A stretch of 64,000 nucleotides of DNA from Lepidurus packardi. Its lineage: Eukaryota; Arthropoda; Branchiopoda; Notostraca; Triopsidae. The translations under genes and the position numbers were made by a program. The stretch lies in NCBI GenBank assembly GCA_023053545.1, contig JAKZAN010000004.1, positions 11,879,235-11,943,234 on the forward strand, given 5' to 3'. The notes beneath the pieces are model-generated. The model did not search any database. It had not been told where the DNA came from and saw only the letters and a program-made list of their open reading frames with translations. Each line of letters begins with the position of its first letter. The first letter of the stretch is position 1. This document shows, piece after piece, positions 11,170-22,845 of this stretch.

Positions 11170-11583
11170 GTTACGGTTTCCGTCAATATATTACAACCAA
11201 TGATTGGATTGATTGCCACCTACGTCATAGTCTTATTGCAAACCTAGGCCTGCCAGGAACCATAGTGGTACCCTAGCCTGCTTTGAGTAGTAAATGCGAG
11301 GAGGATGCAACAATGAGCAATGAACGTTTAAACCGATCATCTGCATCACTCGCCACATTGAAATGAATAGAAATAATGTATTGCGTCTCTTTTGAGTTAT
11401 TTTGAGCTCTTATTGTTTTAAGCTTTCCCTACATCTGTTTTTCGGAAAATATCATTCTAGTGTTTTGTTTCTAGTACGTGCTTGCCATTCTAGTACATGT
11501 TGATAATTTCGAGTGCTCGCTCGTAATTCGTGGTTCACATTGCCACAGTTCGCGGTTTAACAATGAAATCTTTTCGACTTAAA
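11170..11583. other. Intergenic, nothing recognised
   Basis: This AT-rich spacer lies between the converging glycosyltransferase and cysteine-rich genes. No convincing exon, repeat or RNA was seen. Confidence 0.5.
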
Positions 11584-11964
11584 CTAAGGGTTTCTTGTAA
11601 TACAACACTTGCATATCCCACGAATTTTGGAGCAACCAGCCGGACACACAGCATTTGGTTTAGTAGTACATTGAACACACAGTCCATTTACGCTTGTGTG
11701 AAAACCTGGTGGACACCTTGAAGGAATCACTTGACGCCCGGAAGCTCCTATAGGATTGAAACGATTGTCTTGACGACAACCGCGTGGGTATGGGCACCAA
11801 AGTGCAGGTACGTTTGCAAGGCGATTCGCGGTTTGAACTCCATGTACAGAGCTCATGCCTGCTAGCACAGAAGCCAATACCATTGTCAGAGTAATCTAAT
11901 ATATTGTCAAAATTTAGTAAGCAATCATAACAAGGAATTTAATGGAATTTACCCAATGAAACAT
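11584..11964 (-). CDS. Small secreted cysteine-rich protein, unknown function
   Basis: Two - strand exons join in frame: a four-codon first exon, 11964-11953, and 11895-11584, giving about 103 residues. The first 23 or so form a clear signal peptide (short N-terminus, hydrophobic core, small residues before a likely cut near SVHG). The mature part has ten cysteines, most in the C-terminal half: LCVQC, AVCPAGC and ICKCC near the end, plus WCPYPRGC nearer the start. A single intact frame across this many cysteines, together with the split signal peptide, argues that it is a real gene. I do not recognise the family. The pattern could belong to a small cuticle, mucin-associated or defence peptide, and no function is claimed. 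Confidence 0.6.
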
Positions 11965-13085
11965 TGCGCCTAGTCTGGAACGAACTGTTCGGAATAACTC
12001 CAATGACACGACTAAGAAAAAAAAAGTTTAACGTTTTCCTCGGAAAAACGGGATACAAAACCACAGGAAGTTTGCCAACCGGAACTTGGCTGGGAATTCA
12101 GTTCATACTCCTTGAAACCCAGACGTACTATACTTAAGGCAAGAAAAGGGCACACATAGTAATAGTAAATGTTAATCAATCCGCGTGGATCAAGTTCGAA
12201 TAAGCTACTGACATTTTTCTAGCAAGTACTCTACCACCAAACGTGAATCGAATTAACAGTCTGACTTAACAGAAATCAACTATAAACTTCCAAGTACTAT
12301 AGTCAAATGAATGTACAGTGAAGAACATCGATTCTGAAATTATACCCGACAGGCATGCTAGACAAACGAAACAAGTAACAATAATGAACATTGATCCATT
12401 AACTAACTTAACTAAATTGACTAAAAGCCAACGAGGAAGCCGATTCACCACTTACAACTACAAAATCGCGACGTTGGTGTCTAAGATTTAAATTTAAATT
12501 TGGTCGCCGACCCATATGCTGGATGAATTTTGTAATATTAGTGTAATATTAGTGCAAAATTAGGCGTAAGCTAAGTGTAATATATTTAAGGAATATTGCA
12601 TCCATGTTCTGTGTACCACTAAGGATTGAGTGACAAATTTGGCACGTATTTTTGAAACGTTGGCCGAGACCGTCAACTGTGCTGGTACTCGAGTCCACTT
12701 CCAAAGTATTCGTAGGGCAACTGCATGGCAATTTTTGCAGTTAGTTAAACATTTTATGATTAAGAGCCAATAGCACTCGATTTTAGAGCTGTCACTTGCC
12801 AAATCCCAATACGTAGTCAAAGCAGCGTTTATATCATTGTCATACAATTAGCTTAAACTTTTTATCGTCAGGCTTAATTCCGAAATAATTTCTGGATAAA
12901 TGTCCTGGGTGACTCAGGACCTGGGTGAACGTGCTGTGTGACGTCAGGACCACGTATACGTCTGCCATATTTGAAAATCAATCGTGGCAAAGCCTTGTAC
13001 GCTTACGGCAGTATTAGTAGTACTTTGCAGTTGGTAGGTTCTAATTAGGGGAATTCAAGTTTCCGACTTTCGTGCTAACCACGGA
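11965..13085. other. Intergenic; possible weak exon only
   Basis: No firm gene was found in about 1.1 kb. A - strand segment at 12549-12732 follows an acceptor-like ccatgcag and stays open with four cysteines (CPTN, TCQICH), but it has no supporting partner exon. A tgacgtca motif lies near 12941. Otherwise the sequence is AT-rich and unremarkable. Confidence 0.4.
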
Positions 13086-14230
13086 ATGTCGTATTTACAC
13101 AACAAGAGACGACTGATTTTCTGGTTTTCACTCTTGAGCGTTTTGGCGCTAGTGTTGTACACTCTAAGAATTTCGAATATTTCGAATGTTCATTAGGTAC
13201 TTAATCAACATTTCTTGTTAGTAACAATTTAAACCTTTAATTTTTTTAATTTAAACCTTTTTGTATTGTGAATCTTTTGTTTCCCAACCATACTATATTC
13301 ACTTCATTCTTCTACTGATCGTTTCAGAAAGGATTATTGCGCTCAAGGTACCGGAAGACAACGAGTGTATGATCCGTTTAATCCGAGAACAGTTCATTTT
13401 ACCTCCATCATCAGGGAAACCATTAAACCTGAGGGAACCGTATAACCTAAACCCGTCTGCGGGACAAACTCAACTGATTTTGAATTTATTAAACCAAAAA
13501 GTAAAAAAAAAAATCAAAAAATTAAATCGTATAAACAAAATTACTTTCGTATGATTGTCACTTCATTTTTAACTTATAGAAAAACGGGTTCTTTATCGAA
13601 TCTGGAGGACTGGATGGGGAGAGTTTGTCCAATACACTCTACCTTGAGCAAGTGTTGGGTTGGCAAGGTGTTTTAATCGAACCTGGACCCATAAATTTAG
13701 CAAGTTTACTGACCAAGAATCGCAAAGTATGGGTGGTTACGGCTTGTTTGAGTCCAACTCGTTATCCTCAACAGGTAAGCAAAGATTGTATTAATTGAGG
13801 AGATTAACATGGTTTCTTGCTTCAATTTTGGATGATTTAGGTCTCTTTTGTGCAAGAGGAAGGGCTTTCGAGGTTGGTACCAGACGCGAAAACTGAACAC
13901 GTGACAGTTCATTGCTTTCCGTTTAACTCTATTCTTCTGGCGTTGAATCTGACGCGAACAACAATCGATTACTTCAGTTTGGATATCGAAGGTGCCGAAT
14001 TGGATGTACTGCGCACAATTTCTTGGAAGACAACGGATATCAAGGTACAAATGCTACAAACATTTGACGTTTTAAAAGCTCACTTTGGTTCATCGTAGAC
14101 TATTTCCGTGGAGTATGAACACGGGAAAGAACCTAAGGAAGTTTTGAAGGAATACGTTGAGCAACAAGGCTATAGAACGGCCTATACGATGGAAAATATC
14201 CCCCAAGATTACATTTTTACCAAATTGTGA
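13086..14230 (+). CDS. Star-like membrane protein with FkbM methyltransferase fold
   Basis: In Drosophila the related protein Star is a type II membrane protein that helps move EGF-receptor ligands out of the ER; many arthropods have several Star-like copies. Exons in frame: first exon from the ATG at 13086 with an uncertain end, then about 13328-13500, 13580-13774, 13841-14044 and 14099-14230. Exon 1 encodes a basic N-terminus (NKRR) followed by a hydrophobic anchor. The FkbM-type domain shows NGFFIESGGLDGESLSNTLY, then GWQGVLIEPGP, and later IDYFSLDIEGAELDVL, which matches the S-adenosylmethionine-fold signature of the family. The last exon ends with YIFTKL. The exon 1-2 junction is not settled: the best fit uses a weak donor in gtgtt|gtacac and an acceptor at 13331. 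Fold class is firm, but direct orthology to Star is not. Confidence 0.75.
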
Positions 14231-14982
14231 AATAAGTTCTCAATACAATTTTCAGGACTTGATCACATCTTAATTACACAAGATTGCCTTTTGATCTTTG
14301 CTTGCTTAGTGGTTGTTTACATTTGTTGTTTGTTTGTTTCAAGTGATTAATGGATTTCCTGAAATGAAATCCAACACTTTTACCTCGACTTCCGTCCCAA
14401 AAGGTGCTCCGTAAGGGTACCGGTAGCAGTGTTCCGGAACTTTTTTCTTTGCGGGAGATCGTTCTCTACCGTTCTTCCGTCAACTTCTGTCACTCCGTTC
14501 CGTTCTATTTCTGCAAAATTTTCAAAAGAACTAGCTCCGGAACTAGTTCCTCATTGCTTAAGTCTCGTTCCGTTCACTGATCCGTTCCGTTCGGAGATCC
14601 GATAATTCTATGAAAAAAAAAGTTTTTTTCAAATGTTTGTCAAAGCGCTTCGACGTAGAATAGAGTAGAAAATTTTCTAAGTTGTGGCCACTAGATGGTC
14701 CAAACACTAAATTGCCTGGCCACTAGATGAGAGGGTACAGGAACGGTGAATTTGCGTTCCCTGCCATTTTCGGTGCAATGCCGTTCCGTTCCCGTTCCAC
14801 ACAAGCGAGCGGACCGGACCGAAACGGAGATTTTCCAGGAAGTTCCAGAACGTTGACGAGTAGTAACAGCACAAACAAAAACAGCAACAAGAAAGTGATC
14901 AGGACGAGAACAGTGTAAGAAAAGGAAAGGTGAATTAATTTTCTATAGAATAATATTATCCAAGTGATTTGATTGTAGGACA
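14231..14982. repeat. Spacer rich in GTTCC/GGAAC motifs
   Basis: From about 14430 to 14860 the sequence is dense in gttcc and ggaac words, including the palindromes gttccggaac and ggaactagttcc and several cgttccgttc runs. Two copies of ggccactagatg sit at about 14684 and 14718. Such motif-dense ends resemble the terminal regions of some hAT-type miniature elements, but no clean terminal inverted repeats or target duplication could be fixed. The right part should contain the Rabex-5 promoter and leader. Confidence 0.35.
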
Positions 14983-17549
14983 ATGGCGTTTGGTGGAGGG
15001 ACGGACAGTAAAACGTTAAACAATTTAATGCAACCAGAAGCGGCTATATCATCAAAGCTCCACATTACTCAATCCCAACTACTTTGCAAGACAGGCTGTG
15101 GTTTCTTCGGCAATGTAGCATGGCAAGGCTATTGTTCCAAATGCTACAAAGTAGCTTACTTGCGTAAAGAACAACGTCAGCCCAATCCTGCTGCAATTGC
15201 AACTACTCCTACTATGACTAACGTAACCACGGGGAAAAAGTAATAAATCTTCGTCTTGTTCGTTTAATCTTCAATCTCTTCATTTAATATACATATCTCA
15301 CTTGCAATGTACCATAAGTTAATTTTTATTTATTAAGATGTAACGAAACCAATAAATGATACAAGTAATTCTATAAGTGATATAGTGAATTAAATAATGT
15401 CACTTATTTTGGTGTACCGAGTGGATTAACCTTCTAATTTCTCCCTTTCTTTCTTAATTAGGGTTGGAAGATCGGTAAGCGATGTGGGCATCTTTGGCAG
15501 AAGTCCGAATTTTGCCAAATTTGAAGAAAAGAAGAAACAACAGCAAGAAGCCAAATCGAATACAATGAAAGCACTTTTCCGCAAAACTCCTACCAAATCC
15601 ATGGCAGGAACTCCTGCTAGATCTGCCAGATCTCACAGTCCTGAAACCCACCAAGTTACCCAAGAATTAGGCCGATTTCTGCAAAGTAATTGATCTAATA
15701 GAATCCTTCTCACTGTACTTATTTTATTATTTTCATTTTTTTTTTTACATTTATTATACAGGTATAGGACACCAAGCTGGACATGAAGCGTACCAATATT
15801 TGCGTTCCTTTCTGGAAAGGGTTTCCAAGCTCACCAACGCGGGCTTATTAACCCAAGTTGATGAATTAGCAGAATTACTTCAAGACACTTATCAAAATTT
15901 CGAGCAGCTTATTAAAGAAAATGTCGCTTTCAAAGGTAGAACGATTCCTATTACGTCTTACTATTCCTTAAAACCTTCCCTTCACTTTTAACTAACAGTA
16001 TTTGTATTTATTCCATTTTTTCCCCCAATTTTAACTTTTTAATAGGTTTAAGCTTCCATAAAGTGGAAGTGCTACTGGATTTGAGCGAAAAGTACTTGAC
16101 AGCTTGTTTATACCGACAGTTATTTTGTCCTCCTGGTTCGGATGACGAAGAGAAAGATCTCGCTTTGCAAAAAAGGTCAACTCTAAAGCCTATTATGAAA
16201 ATAATCTTAAAAATAATACTCAAAATGTAATCTTCCGTAGGATTCGTAGCTTGAATTGGATCTCTGCCCCATTGTTGGATTGTGGCATTAGCGAGCTACT
16301 GGGTCCAGTTCGCGAGCTTCTGGACAGGGCCATCACACGTAAGATCAGCTTTTCAAGTTCAACTGTTTCAATTTTATGACTTATGTGTTTATTACTTATT
16401 TTCTCATCACAGACATGATTGAAATCGACGGCCAGCGATCGCCACAGGGCAAAATCGACTGCGTGACCAAAGCCAGCAAACTAGTGTTTGACATTTTGAA
16501 CATTTCAAGCCAAGCTCCCTCCGAACTAGCCTCCCAGTTCAAAACCCGGGACCCAGTCATCGAATCCAACGACGAATCGCTTCCAGTCGAGTCTGAAATG
16601 TCGTCTACCTTAGAAACTGAAGAAGAAAGTACAAAGAATCCGTCGCCTGTCGAAATCACTGCGTTTAAAGACACGCGCTTGCCTGTTTCTGCCGACGATT
16701 TCCTTCCCGCGATCATCTACGTAGTTTTGAAAGCCAATCCACCTCGTTTACACAGTAACGTCAATTTCGTTACGCGCTGTGCACCTCCTAAACGTTTGCA
16801 AGCTGGAGAAGGCGCTTACTACTTCACAAACTTGGTAAAATATCCCAAATTGTCTCTACACCAAAGAAAAAAAAAATGCAAAATAATTCTTTGAAATTTC
16901 TTCAGTGTTGCGCAGTTTCTTTCATCGAGTCGATGAGTGGTAACTCATTGGGCATTTCCGAGGAAGAATTCCAGTCTTATATGCAGGGCCAGAGCGTTCC
17001 TTTACCTTCGTTGCAAACCGGAGTGCTGTTAGGCGAAGGTTTACGTCTAATGCACGCTCACGTGGCCACTTTATCTGCAATTCGGCAGAAGCAAGACCTG
17101 CTGTTTAGCGAAACAGAAGCTCTGAAAGCAGAAATGACGGAATTCCACGAGATTTTGAAGCAGCAAGTCTGCACCGTGCTGACGAAACATCCCATTCTCA
17201 TCAAAAAGTACGAGAAAGTCGTTTTGGATAGTGAAAACCCAGCTATGGAGTGTTTACCACCCCCTTTACTGCCCCAAGTACCGTTTTTTGGCTCTGAAAT
17301 GAAGCTAAACCGTATTCTAACTGTTTTTGGATCCATTTTTCCTAGGTTTTGAGGCCCAATATCTCTCCAAGTCCAGAACCGACTGAACTGGAAGTCCAAG
17401 GACGTCGAATTCCGTGCATTTCATGCAATAACGAAGGATTGGAGAATTCGCCCACTCAGGAAACTTTACCTTCTGGATCGGAAGGTGCCGGCGATCGTGT
17501 TGTTCAGCTCCTGGGCGGTTTAATGGACACTTTTTCCAATTTGCTCTAA
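14983..17549 (+). CDS. Rabex-5: Rabex-5, Rab5 guanine nucleotide exchange factor
   Basis: Rabex-5 (RABGEF1) activates Rab5 on early endosomes and binds ubiquitin through its N-terminal A20 finger. Eight exons join in frame: 14983-15239, 15462-15685, 15762-15935, 16046-16175, 16241-16338, 16413-16834, 16906-17277 and 17346-17549, giving 626 residues. The A20-type zinc finger has Cys 35, 39, 51 and 54 in LLCKTGCGFFGN and YCSKCYK. The helical bundle starts around residue 160 (QAYLRSFLERV-like segment). The VPS9 catalytic region contains the conserved ADDFLPAIIYVVLKANPP at about residues 385-405 and GEGAYYFTNLCCAVSFIESM, which carries the catalytic Asp/Pro and the Tyr-Thr motif. A coiled-coil-like stretch and a proline-poor tail follow. 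The tail includes a CISC pair of uncertain meaning. Identity is firm. Confidence 0.93.
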
Positions 17550-17742
17550 ATCTTGGTTCTCAATGAAAATGGGTTTGTATAGCTTAGGGGAGATAGTGTA
17601 TGGACACTTTTACATGTTGGATAGTTTTGTGATGGATCAGAGAAGTTTTTTTTTTGTTGGTTGAAATACTATACGTGAAAGATGTGAAAGAAAACTGAAA
17701 CCAAGCTTCGAATTTTACAGTTTTTTTTTTTTTTTTTAACTT
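17550..17742. other. Converging 3' ends of Rabex-5 and AIP
   Basis: This short spacer has a T-run at 17645-17655 and another of 17 T at 17722-17738, just outside the AIP stop codon. No coding sequence is present. Confidence 0.5.
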
Positions 17743-18918
17743 TTACTGGAATAATTTGTTGTAAATAGTTTTCTCTTGTTGAGACTTTTCTTGGATCTTC
17801 GAGTCGAGAATAAAGAGTTCTTTGTCCACTAACGCTTTCAATTGCGAATCGTTTTGCACTGCGAGCTGGAAATCAGCTTTGGCTTTCGCCTCTTCCCAAA
17901 TTTGCGCGAATGCTTTACCTCGTCGAAACAATGCTTTCACGTTAAGCGGATCGCGCGTTAAAACATCCGTGCAATGTTGGATGACTGCGTAATAGTCTTG
18001 CAGATACAAGAGACATTGCGATAAATTCAATAAAAAGGGATTCTTCGTGTCGTCGAGTTTCTTCCATTCTACCTCGCCGGGCTTCTCTTTGAGCTGCAAC
18101 TGCTCAATAAGACCCAAGGCGAGTTCGTATTTTTCTCGAGCTTTTGTATAGTCTTTTGCCGCGAAGAAATGATTGCCTTTTTCTTTTAAGGAGTCTAAAG
18201 AATCCAGTTTCTCTGTGTCGTCCATCTGCCATGCTTCTTTTTCATAAGATTCCGGTGGCACCACAGATAAAAGCTCTATAACAAGACGCAGGCTAATAGA
18301 GTTGAAATTTATTTGAACTAGAAGTGCTTTTTGCTAATTGATTGAATTTACCAAAGGTAAATTCAAGGTTTTGAGGGTTTTTCAAGAGGTCTTCCAAGTC
18401 GGGGTAACCTAATCCTCCTTCTTGCATCGACATAAAGCCACAGCAGTGTTTATGTTGGTGTTCTACTTTCCGATGAGCATCTCGTAGCGTCTTGGCAACG
18501 ATAGGGTAGGGTAGTACTAACTATGAACCAGTTTGTCGTTACAAGTAACCCTTTAAGTTGAGGTTTTGTGTTTAAAAATTACAGTTTTGTCCACTTCGAA
18601 GGTGGAGACTTCACCTAGAGCCATAGTTTGAACCATGGATTCCCAAATTTCGAGCTTGAACTGCTTCCCGAGCAAAAGTTCCATTGGTTGGCCCATTTTG
18701 CGACTGTCATCGACAGTCACAAAGCTTCCATCTTCTAATTGTCTCCTGGTTTGGTAATGGAAGGTGATCTATCGAGAAAATCCCAATGTTAATGTTGGCT
18801 TTCTTTCTTTGGAACGATCTAGTATATAGTATGAAACCTTGGAACCAGTTGAGTATTCTTGAAGTGGTTGTTTCCCCGCATACACGATTTTCTTAACGAT
18901 TGGCTCTTTAGCACTCAT
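17743..18918 (-). CDS. AIP: AIP-type co-chaperone (AH receptor-interacting protein)
   Basis: AIP is a cytosolic HSP90 co-chaperone with an FKBP-like domain and three TPR repeats; it binds client receptors and phosphodiesterases. Four - strand exons join in frame: 18918-18838, 18768-18583, 18520-18352 and 18275-17743, giving 322 residues (human 330). The N-terminal FKBP-like domain contains FHYQTRR, DDSRKMGQPMELLLGKQFKLE and WESMVQTMALGE, matching the vertebrate protein closely. The CCGF segment after a His-rich QHKHCC follows. The TPR part begins with the LKEKGNHFFAAKDYTKAREKY repeat and includes LNLSQCLL and NVKALFRRGKA. The protein ends in a charged helix. The gene is divergent from SSRP1, with a 450-base gap. 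Identity is firm. Confidence 0.94.
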
Positions 18919-19368
18919 AGTTTATTATTTTAGAACGAATTTAGTCTTATTCCAATAATGAAATTAGCGTGATTTGGCATGCAACTCGGAGGACGGAGTA
19001 TTTATTTGACTAGGAAGTGATGTAGATTGTTTTATATCAAGACAAATGAACGTCTTTTCAGCGAGTTTGGCTTTAACTGCAAGTTACGCTGGTTAAAACA
19101 AAAAAATGGATAAAAATACGGGATAAGTTAGCGCAAAAGAGCTAATACCTCCCACATAGTATAGCTTGAGTGGCTCGCTTTTAACATGCTTTTGGCGCTG
19201 AGTTCTTTTGTTTCAAATTTCCCGCTAGTGTCGCACGCTTTCCGCATTTGTCAAGTCTTGTGTTGGCGCAACGTGCACGGGGAAGTGAGTCGAACGTTCT
19301 TTTTTGTGTATTTTATCGCGGCTTTACTTTATGTATTTAAGACAACTGTCGTAAACGAAGCTTTTGCA
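18919..19368. promoter_or_regulatory. Divergent AIP / SSRP1 5' region
   Basis: About 450 bases separate the two start codons. The sequence should contain both promoters. No TATA box or strong known element was recognised; a non-AUG open frame continues upstream from the SSRP1 ATG but has no coding character. Confidence 0.4.
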
Positions 19369-22300
19369 ATGGATTTTTTAGAATATAGTGATGTGTCTGC
19401 GGAAATAAAAGGCTCTATGGTAAGCAACAACGAATTCCCCTGATCTATTTTAAACAGTTTTCAGCGGCACTACGGGTTAGTGTTGATTTAATTCGCTTTT
19501 ATTTATTTATCTTTATAGGCCCCAGGTCGTCTAAAGTTAACAGACCAAGCTATTGTCTTCAAGAACGCAAAAACGGGCAAAGTAGAACAGTTGAGCTCTG
19601 GCGACATCGAATTTGTGAATTGGCAACGATTGGCAGGAGCATGGGGCATTCGAATCTTTATGAAAAACGGCATGTTGCATCGATTTGGAGGTTTCAAGGA
19701 TTCCGTAAGTTGTACTTGATCTGTAACTAAACTGTTAATACTTATTTCAGTTAAACTTCCGTAGTTTACCATGTTTTAATGCATCTACTTTGAATTAGGA
19801 CCAAGAAAAACTGGCCAAATTCTTTACCCTGCACTATAAGAAGGATTTACTGGAAAAAGAGCTCAGTGTCAAAGGCTGGAACTGGGGAACAGCTAAATTC
19901 AACGGCTCAGTCCTCTCCATGGACATTGGAAATAACGCAGCCTTTGAAATCCCACTCAGTAACGTTTCCCAATGCACCACTGGCAAAAACGAAGTTACTC
20001 TCGAATTTCATCAAGTAAAAACACTTAAATCCATGTCGTGTTCAAGCCGGGCTCTCTTTTAGAATGATGAAGCTCCAGTGAGCCTCATGGAAATGAGGTA
20101 TTACATTCCATCCAGTGAACTCGCCGGTGATGATCCCGTAGATAACTTCCAGAAGCAAGTTATGCAGAAAGCCAGCGTTATTAGCATGACTGGAGATGCA
20201 TGGGCCAACTTTTCTGAAGTCCAATGCCTTACGCCTCGGTAAATCGCCTAAACTGAAACCTTATCAGCCCTCACAAGCCTTAGTTACTCTTAATAACTCC
20301 AAGTTACACGAATGTTACTGTTCATTACCTTACTCTTCTTAATTATTCCTTATCCCACTTATAATTCATTGGATTTCAATCTTTGCAGTGGTCGCTACGA
20401 TATGAAAGTGTTTGGCAGCTTTATTCAGCTCCACGGTAAAACATTCGACTACAAAATCCCCACTTCAAGCGTTCTACGGTTGTTCTTGCTTCCTCATCGG
20501 GATGGCCGACAAATGTACTTTGTGGTGAGCTTAGACCCGCCTATCAAGCAAGGCCAAACGCGTTACCATTTCTTAGTCTTTTTGTTCAACAACGATGAAG
20601 AAATCACGGTTGAATTACTTTTAAGCGAGTAAGTCTTTCATTATTTGATCAATTTTCTATAAATCTGACTCGAAAGATTCCAAATCTATGTTTATCTTAC
20701 ACTTTCATCCTGTTCTCTGCTGCTTAAGAATTAAAAAGCACCGGTATTTCCACAGTCCTGTCTGTTTGGCAATCCAGAGTGTTAGGTTCAACTAGTCACT
20801 GATGTCTTTGTGTTCTTTTTTCCACAGGCAAGAGCTCAAAGACAAGTTTGAGGGCAAATTGGAGCGCGAAATGACAGGTCCCACCTACGAAGTCATGGCC
20901 AAAGTTCTCAAGTGCGTCGTAAATCGCAAGATTACGGTCCCAGGCGACTTTTTGGGCCAAACAGGCACTCCTGCCGTGGGTTGCTCGTACAAAGCGGCTG
21001 CAGGCACCTTGTATCCTTTGGAACGAGGCTTTATCTTCGTGCACAAGCCCCCGATTCACGTCCGATTCGAGGAAATCTCGTACGTCAACTTTGCACGTTC
21101 GGGCGGCAGTACGCGGTACTTTGAATTCGAAGTGGAGACCAAAACCGGCGTTTTACATACGTTCGCGTCCATTGAGAAGGAAGAATACTCTCGTCTCTTT
21201 GATTACGTCTCCAATAAGAAACTACGCGTCAAGAATGTCGGCAAAGGCGTAAGATTTCAGTTGTTACCTCATTTGAACGGGATAGTATGGCTAACGCGAC
21301 ATTGTATTATGCTTCTTTGTAGGATAAACCAGCATATAATGAAGATTTCGGCAATTCGGATGAAGAAGCCGCAGCACCGGATGCTTATTTGGCCCGAGTT
21401 AAGGCCGAGGCTCAAGAAAAAGACGAATATGAAGATTCTGCTTCTGATGGAGAGTCCACTGATGAAGATTTCAAGCCCGGTGATGAAGGGTCAGATGTGG
21501 CTGAAGAGTAAGTACTAGGAAAATAGGAATTTGGGGGCGAATCTTGAGTATTGACACTTTTTTGGCCATTTTTCAGGTATGATAGTAACGTTTCCTCTTC
21601 GGACGATGAAGAAGCTGGGAGCGATGATGGCAAGAGCAAAAAGAGGAAGAAAAAGGACAAGGAGACGCCTGAAAAGAAGGAGAAGAAGGCACCCAAAGAA
21701 AAACCTGTTAAAGAAGTAGTGCTTTATCTAATTGTAGATCCAGGAAGTTGTAATTAATAAGTTGATTGTAGCGTAAAGGAAGAGGAAAAGCTAAGAAGGA
21801 GAAAGATCCCGATAAACCCAAACGTGCTCCTAGTGCTTACTTCATCTGGCTTCAGGAAACTCGTCCCATCCTGAAGACAAAATATCCCGGATTAGCCATG
21901 ACAGAATTGGCCAAGAAAGCTGGGGAAGAGTGGAAAACTGTCGAAGACAAATCTGTAATTCTCTTACATTGTTCTATACTTCCTTTATAGATCTAATTCT
22001 TAACTATGTTACTGTGACGGTTAGGAATGGGAAGCCAAGGCAGCCGAGGCGAAGAAGGAACATGAAAAGAACATGCAAGCGTATAAAGCAGGAGAGAAAC
22101 CGGCAAGTAGCAGCAAAGCAAAAGCCAGTTCTGCAGCAACGCCCATCAAAACGGGTGTGAAGAGCAAGGAATACATCTCTAGCAATGATAGCTCGAGCGA
22201 CGAAAGTAACAAGAAGGTAAAAATTGGGATAGTTTAAGTTTGTATTGAAGTCTGGCTTCAGAAATACTATACTTTAAGAAAATGAAAGTAAATGAGTTAA

Positions 22301-22845
22301 ATAATAGTAAAGAATTCTAAATTAACTAACACTATTTGTATTTAAAACGAATTATTTCATTGGTAGAGTTAAATAGTATTGAATTAAATAGTATTGTTGT
22401 TAAATAGTATTGAATTAAATAGTATTGTTGTTAAATAGTATTGAATTAAACTATAAATATTCAATTAAATCGTCCTTATTTAATTATACATTTAGTAATG
22501 CCTTTTTTATAGGATAAAAAGAAGACCAAAGCAAAAGAAGATGAGAAGAAAGTGAGCAAGGAATACATCTCTAGCAATGATAGCTCGAGCGACGAAAGTA
22601 ACAAGAAGGTAAAAATTGGGATAGTTTAAGTTTGTATTGAATTTAGTAATGGTAGTAATGCCTTTTTAGTAATGCTTTTTAGTAATACATTTAGTAATGC
22701 CTTTTTTTTATAGGATAAAAGGAAGACCAAAGCAAAGGAAGATGAGAAGAAAGTGAAAGTGCCAGCCAAAACGAAAAAAGAACCCGAATCCGAAGAAGAC
22801 GAGCCGAGTGTGTCAGAATCTGGTTCGGGATCGGATTCGGATTGA
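19369..22845 (+). CDS. Ssrp: FACT complex subunit SSRP1
   Basis: SSRP1 pairs with SPT16 to form FACT, the histone chaperone for transcription and replication through nucleosomes. Twelve exons join in frame: 19369-19419, 19519-19704, 19799-20014, 20063-20238, 20389-20628, 20828-21248, 21323-21507, 21577-21715, 21772-21954, 22025-22216, 22513-22608 and 22714-22845, giving 738 residues. Order: N-terminal dimerisation and PH-like modules ([27 protein letters not shown]), then tandem PH domains ([48 protein letters not shown]). An acidic Ser/Asp/Glu region covers about residues 420-530, and one HMG box covers about 553-620 ([18 protein letters not shown]). The tail is basic then acidic and Ser-rich. 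The 18-residue motif [18 protein letters not shown] occurs twice, at 646-663 and 678-695, because exon 11 was made by duplication. Identity is firm. Confidence 0.95.
22162..22756 (+). repeat. Internal duplication that made SSRP1 exon 11
   Basis: Bases 22162-22249 (end of exon 10 plus start of its intron) are repeated without visible difference at 22554-22641. In the same way 22503-22554 (acceptor and head of exon 11) matches 22704-22756 (acceptor and head of exon 12). Exon 11 is therefore a fusion of a copy of the exon-12 head with a copy of the exon-10 tail. The intron before exon 11 also has a microrepeat of ttaaatagtattg at about 22370-22445. Confidence 0.9.

Noticed and set aside
12549-12732. 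Cysteine-containing - strand exon candidate
   Set aside because: It has an acceptor-like upstream sequence and a stop, but no partner exon, signal peptide or family match.
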